In this document: positions 7,726 to 13,466 of the stretch, piece by piece | Numbering within the stretch: position 1 is the first letter of the stretch | Layout: each line of letters opens with the position of its first letter | NCBI GenBank assembly: GCA_001725215.1 | Contig: MEFT01000008.1 | Span: 1-15,621 of the forward strand | DNA: 15,621 nucleotides | Direction: 5' to 3' | Source: Clostridium sp. SCN 57-10 | GTDB lineage: Bacteria; Bacillota; Clostridia; Oscillospirales; Butyricicoccaceae | Translations under genes and position numbers: made by a program | Notes under the pieces: generated by a model | The model's input: only the letters and a program-made list of their open reading frames with translations | Database searches by the model: none | What the model was told of the DNA's origin: nothing

Positions 7726-9805
7726 CATGCACCTCCGTTCCCACCGTCTGGGGGACAAAAAACATACCGTCCCGCTTTGCGGGTGCGCCGGCAAGCAGGT
7801 CATCGCGCGGCGTACACGGCGCGGGCAGGTCGCCGCGCAATACGTTTTCCAGCGGGATGACGAGCGCCGTCGGCTCCACACCGTCGGTATCAAGGGCGGA
7901 CAGCGCGTCGGCAAAATCGAGCATCGACGCAAGCTGCGCCTGCGTTTCGGCGCGCTCCTCCTCGGGCAGCGAAAGCTTGGAAAGCGCCGAAAGCGCCGTA
8001 AGGTCAAACGTATGCGCGCGCTTGCGCACCGGAACGGGGGCAGAGGGCGCACTCCCAAGCCGCAGCGCGGCAAGCTGCGCGCCGTCCACCGTGTCGGGCG
8101 CGCACGTCAGCGGGCAGTACGCATCGCGCGTTTTGGGAAACGCGATGACCTCGCGCAGCGAGGACGCACCCAGCATAAGCATGACGAGACGGTCAAGCCC
8201 GAACGCAAAGCCGCCATGCGGCGGCGTGCCATAGCGGAACGCTTCAAGCAGAAAGCCGAAACGCTGCTCGGTCTGCTCGGCGGAAAAGCCGAGCGCCTCA
8301 AACATACTTGCCTGAATATCGGCGCGGTGGATGCGGATGCTGCCCGAGCCGAGCTCCACGCCGTTGAGCACCGCGTCATAAGCGAGCGAGCGGCAGCGCG
8401 CCGGGTCGGTCGTCAAATAGGGCAGGTCGTCGGGATGTGGCATGGTGAACGGGTGGTGCGCCGCCATATAGCGGCCCTCCTCGGGCGAATATTCAAACGC
8501 CGGAAAGTCGGTGACGAACAGAAGCTGAAAATCGCCCTCGCGCCGCAGCGAAAGCAGGTCGGCAAGGTGCAGGCGCACGTTGCCGAGCACACGGCATACC
8601 GCAGGCTCGCTGTCGGCGCAGAACAGCACAAAGTCACCCGGCTCGGCGCCGCACCGCGCAAGCAGCTCGCGCATTTGAGAGTCGGTAAAATACTTGGTCA
8701 GAATGGTGTTGAGCGAGCCGTCTGCGCGCAGGCCGATCCATGCCATGCCGCCCGCGCCGTGAGAAACGCAGACGCGCGTCAGATCCTCGATGTCGGTGCG
8801 GCTGAACCGCAGCGCGCCGCCTTTGACGCACAGCGCGCGCACCGCACCGCCGCTTTTCGCTGTGCGCGAAAAGAGCGAAAAATCGCACGCGGCGGCAAGG
8901 TCGGTTAGGTCGATGATCGGCAGGTCAAAGCGCAGGTCGGGTTTGTCGGTGCCGTAGCGAAGCATCGCCTTGTTCCACGTCATGCGTGGCAGGGGGCGGG
9001 GCAGCGTGATGCCCATGGTCTGCTCAAAAACGCTGCAAAACAGCCGCTCAAGATGGGCGAGCACATCCTCCTGATCGACGAACGAAAGCTCCATATCGAC
9101 CTGCGTGAACTCCGGCTGGCGGTCGGCACGCAGATCCTCGTCGCGGAAACAGCGCGCGATTTGATAATATTTATCAAATCCGCCTACCATCAAGAGCTGT
9201 TTGAAAATTTGCGGCGATTGGGGGAGCGCATAAAACGTGCCGGGGTGCACGCGTGACGGCACGAGATAATCGCGCGCGCCCTCGGGCGTACTTTTGGTGA
9301 GGATGGGGGTTTCGACGGCGACGAAGCCGTCTTGCTCGAGATAGTCTGAGACGGCGCGCGCCACCGCCGCGCGGAAGCGCAGGTTGCGCGTCATGTCGGG
9401 GCGGCGCAGGTCGAGGTAGCGGTGTTTGAGGCGCAGATCGTCGCGTACGGTGTCGCCGTCTGGCGAAAAGGGAAGCGGTGCGCTTTCGGATAAAAGCTCG
9501 CACGCTTCGGCGCGTAGCTCCACGGTGCCGGTCGCAAGCGCAGGGTTGCGCGTTTCTTCATCACGCAGCGCCACAGTGCCGCGCACCGCGATGACGCTTT
9601 CGCACCGCACGCGCGCGGCGAGGTCAAACTCCAAAGGCGTGACGCGCGACGCGTCGAATACCACCTGCAAAATGCCCTCGCGGTCGCGCACGTCGAGAAA
9701 GAGCACGCCGCCCATGTCGCGCCGGGTCTGCACCCAGCCGCATATGGTCGCTTGCCTACCTGCGTCACGCTCGCGCAGCGCGCCGCAATAATCGGTTCGT
9801 TTCAT
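7718..9805 (-). CDS. aspS-gatC: Aspartyl-tRNA synthetase fused to amidotransferase subunit GatC
   Basis: A single 695-residue frame. Residues 1 to about 583 form a complete bacterial AspRS: OB-fold anticodon domain (CGWVQTRRDMGGVLFLDVRD), flipping loop (STPEGARDYLVPSR), class II motif 2 (FRDEDLRADRQPEFTQ), GAD insertion, and motif 3 (GGFAFGLDRLVML) ending in EVIAFPKT. A Pro/Ala linker of about ten residues (SAPSAPVPV) leads to residues about 594-695, a full GatC: LSALSKLSLPEEE, LDTDGVEPTALVIPLENVLR, a PRDDLLAGAPAKRDGMFFVP segment. The chosen start is ATG 9805, with GGAGGG at 9815-9820; MKRTDYCG matches other AspRS N-termini. I see no internal start with a ribosome binding site at the junction. 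AspRS charges tRNA(Asp), and tRNA(Asn) if non-discriminating; GatC anchors GatA to GatB. The order aspS, gatC, gatA, gatB suggests loss of a stop between neighbouring genes. Confidence 0.95.
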   Translation of the reverse strand: MKRTDYCGALRERDAGRQATICGWVQTRRDMGGVLFLDVRDREGILQVVFDASRVTPLEFDLAARVRCESVIAVRGTVALRDEETRNPALATGTVELRAEACELLSESAPLPFSPDGDTVRDDLRLKHRYLDLRRPDMTRNLRFRAAVARAVSDYLEQDGFVAVETPILTKSTPEGARDYLVPSRVHPGTFYALPQSPQIFKQLLMVGGFDKYYQIARCFRDEDLRADRQPEFTQVDMELSFVDQEDVLAHLERLFCSVFEQTMGITLPRPLPRMTWNKAMLRYGTDKPDLRFDLPIIDLTDLAAACDFSLFSRTAKSGGAVRALCVKGGALRFSRTDIEDLTRVCVSHGAGGMAWIGLRADGSLNTILTKYFTDSQMRELLARCGAEPGDFVLFCADSEPAVCRVLGNVRLHLADLLSLRREGDFQLLFVTDFPAFEYSPEEGRYMAAHHPFTMPHPDDLPYLTTDPARCRSLAYDAVLNGVELGSGSIRIHRADIQASMFEALGFSAEQTEQRFGFLLEAFRYGTPPHGGFAFGLDRLVMLMLGASSLREVIAFPKTRDAYCPLTCAPDTVDGAQLAALRLGSAPSAPVPVRKRAHTFDLTALSALSKLSLPEEERAETQAQLASMLDFADALSALDTDGVEPTALVIPLENVLRGDLPAPCTPRDDLLAGAPAKRDGMFFVPQTVGTEVHDA

Positions 9806-9848
9806 GTGTGTGATCCCTCCGTCTTCGTCTGATTTGGACGAGGATAAC

Positions 9849-9890
9849 AAAAAGAGCCCCTCGTCCCCGAACTATGGGACGAAAGGCTCT
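9849..9890 (-). terminator. T-box regulated terminator upstream of aspS-gatC
   Basis: Read on the minus strand, AGAGCC-TTT-CGTCCC (9890-9876) pairs with GGGACG-AGG-GGCTCT (9867-9853), a 15-bp stem with two G-U pairs, around an eight-base loop. TTTTT follows at 9853-9849. It lies about 44 bases before the ATG. The competing antiterminator would pair GACTT (9926-9922) with AAGTC (9895-9891), just 5' of the terminator stem. Confidence 0.9.
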
Positions 9891-10035
9891 GACTTCCGCG
9901 GTACCACCCAAATAGACTGAAAAGTCCACTCGTTTTGCTTCGACTTCATCGAAGCACCGCTGTAACGCGCGGTACGCGTCCGAGCCTACTGATACGAAGC
10001 ATGCTTCGTATTGCGTTCGGTCGGAGGCTCCGGGG

Positions 10036-10043
10036 TGTTCTTC
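10036..10043 (-). promoter_or_regulatory. T-box specifier loop with overlapping Glu (GAA) and Asn (AAC) codons
   Basis: The 3' strand of the specifier internal loop reads GAAGAACA (10043-10036), bounded by GCAGAG (10049-10044) and CCCCG (10035-10031), which both pair with stem I's 5' strand. AAC (10039-10037) sits just before the flanking A, the usual codon position. GAA (10040-10038) overlaps it by one base shift. No Asp codon (GAC or GAT) is present here. Confidence 0.75.
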
Positions 10044-10156
10044 CTCTGCAATCGCCGCGCTGCGCTTTCACCTGTCCGCAGCTCTCTGTGCCGTCGATTA
10101 TGGCAGAATACTCTCCCCGTCATCGCCTTTGGGCTATAATGGATTATATGTTGCCC

Positions 10157-10184
10157 ATTATACACGAAATATCAGCGCTGTCAA
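10157..10184 (-). promoter_or_regulatory. Promoter of the T-box / aspS-gatC operon
   Basis: On the minus strand, a perfect TTGACA (10184-10179), a 16-base spacer and a perfect TATAAT (10162-10157). Transcription would start near 10150, at the 5' end of the T-box fold. It is divergent from the amidase promoter, with the two -35 boxes about 28 bases apart. Confidence 0.8.
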
Positions 10185-10212
10185 GCAGCAAATTTCAAAA
10201 TATGTTACGGAC

Positions 10213-10241
10213 TTGCTGTGCATCATCTTTTGCTTTATAAT
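10213..10241 (+). promoter_or_regulatory. Promoter of the Nit2-like amidase gene
   Basis: TTGCTG at 10213-10218, 17-base spacer, perfect TATAAT at 10236-10241. Transcription would start near 10248, giving a leader of about 44 bases. Confidence 0.65.
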
Positions 10242-10291
10242 AAATATGGCTGATTTTTGCGAAAAAACGCGGAGCAGACGGAGGAAAAAAC

Positions 10292-11116
10292 ATGAAAATT
10301 GCAGCGATACAAATGCCTGTCACAGCTGATAAGGCGCGCAACATTGAAATGATGCGCGAGCGCGTGCGGCGCGCAGCGCGTGAGGGCGCACATCTCATCG
10401 TGCTTCCCGAAATGTGGAACTGCCCGTATACTAACGATTGCTTCGCGGCATATGCAGAGCCTGCCGAAGGCGACGCATGGTGCGCCCTGCGCGATATGGC
10501 GCGCGAGACGGGCGTTTATCTGGTGGGTGGCAGCATACCGGAGCGCGACGGTGAGTGCGTGTATAACACGTCGTTTGTCTTCGCGCCCGACGGAAGCCAG
10601 CTTGCGCGCCACCGCAAAATGCACCTGTTTGACATTGACGTCGTCGGGGGACAGCGCTTTTTTGAGTCGGAAACGTTTACGGCGGGGCGCGAGGTGACGA
10701 CGTTTGACACGCCGTACGGCGTATTCGGCCTGTGCATCTGCTTCGACCTGCGCTTCCCGGAGCTTGCGCGCTGCATGGCGCTGCGCGGCGCGCGTGCCAT
10801 CGTAACGCCCGCCGCGTTTAATATGACGACCGGCCCCGCCCACTGGGAGCTTATGTTTCGCCAGCGCGCGGTAGACAACCAGCTGTTTACCGTCGGTGCC
10901 GCACCCGCGCGCGACGAGGGGGGCGTGTATGTTTCCTACGCAAACTCCATTGTCTGCTCGCCGTGGGGCACGGTGCTCGCGCGCGCCGGAGCGGGCGACG
11001 AGGTGCTGCTGTGCGACGTTGATTTGGAAGAGAACGAGCGTGTGCGCGCACAGCTGCCGCTGCTTTCGGCGCGGCGCACCGACGTATACGAGCTGCGAGA
11101 GATGAAAACCATTTAA
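10292..11116 (+). CDS. Carbon-nitrogen hydrolase, Nit2/omega-amidase-like
   Basis: A 274-residue cytosolic nitrilase-superfamily enzyme with the Glu-Lys-Cys triad in place: Glu40 (VLPEMWNCPY), Lys109 (RKMHLFDID) and Cys150 (LCICFDLRFPE). The HLFDIDV loop, FNMTTGPAHWELMFRQRAVD and the PARDEGG segment are what I remember of mammalian NIT2. That enzyme hydrolyses alpha-ketoglutaramate and alpha-ketosuccinamate, the keto acids left when glutamine or asparagine is transaminated. Substrate assignment here is by resemblance only; other members of the branch act on different small amides. GGAGG at 10280-10284 is seven bases ahead of ATG. It stands alone, divergent from the Asn/Gln-tRNA operon; a shared theme of glutamine and asparagine metabolism is possible but not shown. 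Confidence 0.9.
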   Translation: MKIAAIQMPVTADKARNIEMMRERVRRAAREGAHLIVLPEMWNCPYTNDCFAAYAEPAEGDAWCALRDMARETGVYLVGGSIPERDGECVYNTSFVFAPDGSQLARHRKMHLFDIDVVGGQRFFESETFTAGREVTTFDTPYGVFGLCICFDLRFPELARCMALRGARAIVTPAAFNMTTGPAHWELMFRQRAVDNQLFTVGAAPARDEGGVYVSYANSIVCSPWGTVLARAGAGDEVLLCDVDLEENERVRAQLPLLSARRTDVYELREMKTI

Positions 11117-11120
11117 CCAT

Positions 11121-11147
11121 AAACGGACAGGCTACGCCTGTCCGTTT
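11121..11147. terminator. Bidirectional terminator, amidase (+) / aldo-keto reductase (-)
   Basis: AAACGGACAGGC (11121-11132) pairs perfectly with GCCTGTCCGTTT (11136-11147) across a TAC loop. TTTT ends the + side. On the minus strand a short TTT then ATGG follows, so + is the stronger direction. Confidence 0.8.
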
Positions 11148-11153
11148 TGCATC

Positions 11154-12176
11154 TTATTCTGCGTCTTTTTCCGCGACGAAGCGCTTGAAATAATCGTAAT
11201 TTTCGCGCACAAGCGTTGGGCAGTCGAGCTGATAGGGACAGCGGCGCTTGCAGGCATCGCAGTGGATGCAGTTGTCGACGCGCGCCATCATTTCGCGGTG
11301 AGCGGGTGTTGTAAACTCGCGCCACGGCGCGCGGTTGAGCATCAGTGTCATGCGCGCGGCAAGCGAAATATCGATGCCCGCAGGGCAGGGCGCGCAATAG
11401 CCGCAGCCGCGGCAGAAGTTGACCGTCAGCGCCGCGCGGTCGCGCGCGACTGCTTCGCGCAACGTATCGTTCATCGTCACACCGCCCTGTGCGCAGCGCA
11501 AGAAGTCGTCAAGCTCAGAGGGCTTCTGAATGCCCCAGATGGGCACAGCGGCCTTGTCCGCAAAAAATGCAAACGCCGCCTCGGGGCTTGAAATCAGGCC
11601 GCCCGCAAGCGCCTTCATGGCGATGAGGCCGACGTCGTGCTCGGCGCACACGTCGATGAGGGCAAGATCCTCGTCGGTCGAGAGATAGCTTAACGGGAAC
11701 TGCACCGTGTCATACAGCCCGCTTTTTGCGGCGGCAAGCGCCACGTCAAGCCGGTGGGTCGTGATGCCGATAAACCGGCACATGCCCGCCTCGCGCGCCT
11801 GCAACAGCCCGTGATGAGCGCTTTCAGGATCGTTTACATCGGGCAGCGCGCCGATGTTGTGCAGCTGCAGCAGATCAACGTGGTCGGTTTTCATGCGCTG
11901 CAGCGAAAGCGCCGCCTGCTCCAGTACGCCCGCGCGCGTCTTCGCGGGGGCCTTGGTGGCGATATAAATATCGTCGCGCACGTCGGCGAGGGCGACGCCG
12001 ATTTTTTCCTCACTGTCGGTATAGCCGTGCGCCGTATCGAAGAAGTTGATGCCCGCGTCATAGGCGGCACGCAGCAGAGAGGCGGCGTCCTGCACGGCGA
12101 GCCGCTGAATGGGAAGCGCGCCGAAGGAGTTTTCAGTGACCATCAGGCCGGTGCGGCCCAAGCGTTTTTTGTTCAT
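11154..12176 (-). CDS. Aldo/keto reductase with C-terminal two-[4Fe-4S] ferredoxin domain
   Basis: A 340-residue oxidoreductase of the COG1453 type. Residues about 1-245 form the aldo/keto reductase barrel with the catalytic tetrad visible: Asp47 (NFFDTAHGY), Tyr52, Lys75 (IATKAPAKT) and His106 (LLQLHNIG). The C-terminal part carries two cysteine clusters, CRGCGYCAPCP (Cys255, 258, 261, 264) and CIHCDACKRRCP (Cys303, 306, 309, 313), the ligands expected for two 4Fe-4S clusters. This suggests electron exchange with ferredoxin or another carrier, besides or instead of NADPH. The substrate is unknown. The frame extends upstream to 12281, but ATG 12176 has GAGGT at 12184-12188, seven bases ahead, and MNKKRLGRTG is the standard family N-terminus. 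Transcribed alone. Confidence 0.92.
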   Translation of the reverse strand: MNKKRLGRTGLMVTENSFGALPIQRLAVQDAASLLRAAYDAGINFFDTAHGYTDSEEKIGVALADVRDDIYIATKAPAKTRAGVLEQAALSLQRMKTDHVDLLQLHNIGALPDVNDPESAHHGLLQAREAGMCRFIGITTHRLDVALAAAKSGLYDTVQFPLSYLSTDEDLALIDVCAEHDVGLIAMKALAGGLISSPEAAFAFFADKAAVPIWGIQKPSELDDFLRCAQGGVTMNDTLREAVARDRAALTVNFCRGCGYCAPCPAGIDISLAARMTLMLNRAPWREFTTPAHREMMARVDNCIHCDACKRRCPYQLDCPTLVRENYDYFKRFVAEKDAE

Positions 12177-12207
12177 TGCGATTACCTCACTCTGAAAAGA
12201 TAGCTTA

Positions 12208-12236
12208 ATTATACCTAATTCGCGCGCGTGATACAA
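12208..12236 (-). promoter_or_regulatory. Probable promoter of the aldo/keto reductase gene
   Basis: On the minus strand, TTGTAT (12236-12231), 17-base spacer, perfect TATAAT (12213-12208). The -35 is weak (first three bases match). The start would fall near 12201, about 25 bases before the ATG. Between this and the degV promoter (12237-12310) I see no further signal. Confidence 0.5.
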
Positions 12237-12310
12237 GCAAGAATGGCTGTACTGTGCGCACATACTGATCGAAAGGCACAAATGCGACAGTTTTCCGCCC
12301 GCTTGGTCGG

Positions 12311-12339
12311 TTGCACGTCATGTGCGGCTGTGGTATAAT
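12311..12339 (+). promoter_or_regulatory. degV promoter, extended -10
   Basis: TTGCAC at 12311-12316, 17-base spacer, perfect TATAAT at 12334-12339 preceded by TG at 12331-12332 (extended -10). Transcription would begin near 12346, leaving an unusually long leader of about 155 bases before degV. I recognise no riboswitch class in that leader. Confidence 0.72.
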
Positions 12340-12502
12340 AACCTCAAATCGTCGCGGCTATGCTGCTTCCGAGCTATACTTGCTTGGTACGTGGGCTTAA
12401 AACCGTGAAAACGTTGTTTGACTACGCGATTAAGAAGGTTTTCGGGAATACGCATCTCCAGATGACGACGCGTACGCGGACATATCGAAAAGGAGGTCGC
12501 TT

Positions 12503-13390
12503 ATGGCGAACTTTATCCTCACCTGCTGCTCCACGGTGGATCTCTCGGCTGCTTATTTATCCAAGCGCAATATTCCTTATGTCTGCTTCCATTTCACGAT
12601 GGACGGTATGCAATATGCAGACGACCTCGGGGTATCCATGCCGTTTGATGAATTTTATGCTCGTATTGCGGCTGGTGCACAGCCGTCGACCTCGCAGGTC
12701 AATGAAGGGGAGTACATTGACTTTTTCACGCCGTTCCTCGAAGGGGGGCATGATGTGGTGCATCTTTCGCTTTCTTCGGGGCTGTCTGGCTCTTACCAGT
12801 CAGCCTGCATCGCGCGTGATGAGCTGAAAGCCCGTTTCCCAGAGCGAACCATCGAGGTGATCGATTCGCTCGGAGCCTCGTCCGGCTACGGCCTGTTGAC
12901 CGATTACGCCGCAGACCTGCGCGACGCGGGGCTTTCCGCACAGGAGGCAAGCAAGAAAATCCTCGCGCGCCGCCTGCAGGTGCACCATTGGTTTTTCTCG
13001 ACCGATCTGACAAGCTATTATCGCGGAGGCAGAATCTCCAAGGGATCGGCCGTGTTCGGAACGCTGCTTGGCATATGCCCGCTGCTCAATATGGATCATT
13101 TGGGCAGGCTCATCCCGCGTAGCAAGCATCGCGGTAAGAAACGCGTGATTGAAGAAATCGTCGCGCGCATGGAGGAACACGCCGAGGGCGGCACGTCGTA
13201 CAGCGGCCGCTGCTTCTTGTCGCAGTCAGCCTGTTACGCGGATGCGCGCGTCGTAGCCGACGCGGTTGAGGCACGCTTCTCAAAGCTTGACGGCAAGGTC
13301 GTTATCAACAGTGTCGGCACCGTCATCGGCGCACATACCGGCCCCGGCACGGTGGCGCTCTTTTTCTTTGGTGACGAGCGCGTTGATTGA
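12503..13390 (+). CDS. DegV family protein (fatty-acid binding)
   Basis: A 295-residue protein with the two-domain DegV fold. DegV proteins bind a long-chain fatty acid; some (FakB of Staphylococcus) present it to the kinase FakA for phosphorylation and entry into phospholipid synthesis. Typical landmarks are the N-terminal strand followed by a CCSTVDLS loop, STSQ at residues 62-65, HLSLSSGLSGSYQSA around 86-101 (lipid carboxylate contacts), and GAHTGPGTVALFF at the C-terminus. No FakA-like kinase gene is in the window, so the pathway role is inferred from family only. AGGAGGT at 12491-12497 is well placed before ATG 12503. Transcribed alone from the promoter near 12339; a hairpin follows about 30 bases after the stop. 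Confidence 0.93.
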   Translation: MANFILTCCSTVDLSAAYLSKRNIPYVCFHFTMDGMQYADDLGVSMPFDEFYARIAAGAQPSTSQVNEGEYIDFFTPFLEGGHDVVHLSLSSGLSGSYQSACIARDELKARFPERTIEVIDSLGASSGYGLLTDYAADLRDAGLSAQEASKKILARRLQVHHWFFSTDLTSYYRGGRISKGSAVFGTLLGICPLLNMDHLGRLIPRSKHRGKKRVIEEIVARMEEHAEGGTSYSGRCFLSQSACYADARVVADAVEARFSKLDGKVVINSVGTVIGAHTGPGTVALFFFGDERVD

Positions 13391-13421
13391 TCGCGCCGCG
13401 GCATATAAGCAAAATGAATCA

Positions 13422-13450
13422 AGGCCGCGGAGCATTTTGCTCCGCGGCCT
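13422..13450. terminator. Strong hairpin between degV (+) and the AraC-type gene (-)
   Basis: AGGCCGCGGAGCA (13422-13434) pairs perfectly with TGCTCCGCGGCCT (13438-13450) around TTT. No real T-tract follows on either strand (ATCTGTCTTA on +, TGATTCATTTTGC on -), so termination is likely but less certain than elsewhere. Confidence 0.6.
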
Positions 13451-13466
13451 ATCTGTCTTACATTGG

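Larger units (their letters stand above)
9849..10150 (-). ncRNA. T-box riboswitch leader of the aspS-gatC/gatA/gatB operon
   Basis: A tRNA-sensing leader of about 300 bases. Uncharged tRNA pairs with a specifier codon in stem I and with the T-box bulge, which favours the antiterminator over the terminator. On the minus strand, stem I starts with the GATGA kink-turn motif (10124-10120), then CGGGG pairing with CCCCG (10119-10115 with 10035-10031). The specifier loop has AGTA on one side and GAAGAACA on the other. The AGAGAGC and GGTGAAAGC distal elements follow (10087-10081 and 10072-10064). TACGAAGCATGCTTCGTA and GCTTCGA...TCGAAGC hairpins fill the middle. The T-box proper, TGGTACCGCG, lies at 9906-9897; its variable base U can pair with discriminator A or wobble with G. 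The regulated terminator closes the leader. Confidence 0.93.

Noticed and set aside
7726..8073. N-terminal extension of gatA upstream of 7725
   Set aside because: This segment overlaps gatC in another frame, encodes Arg/Pro-rich sequence without homology, and the ribosome binding site at 7731-7736 fits ATG 7725.
7622..8908. 428-codon open frame on the + strand opposite aspS-gatC
   Set aside because: It lies fully antisense to well-recognised AspRS, GatC and GatA coding sequence, has no family match and a very basic Arg/Ala/His-rich make-up. This is what GC-rich antisense frames usually look like.
9983..10018. TACGAAGCATGCTTCGTA palindrome as a possible operator
   Set aside because: It lies within the T-box leader between stem I and the antiterminator and is better explained as an RNA hairpin of that leader.
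12177..12281. Upstream extension of the aldo/keto reductase frame
   Set aside because: It would cross the gene's own -10 box and ribosome binding site, and it encodes no family sequence.
12360..12827. 155-codon + frame starting in the degV leader
   Set aside because: It runs into degV out of frame, has no ribosome binding site, and turns into Ser/Arg-rich shadow sequence after 12503.
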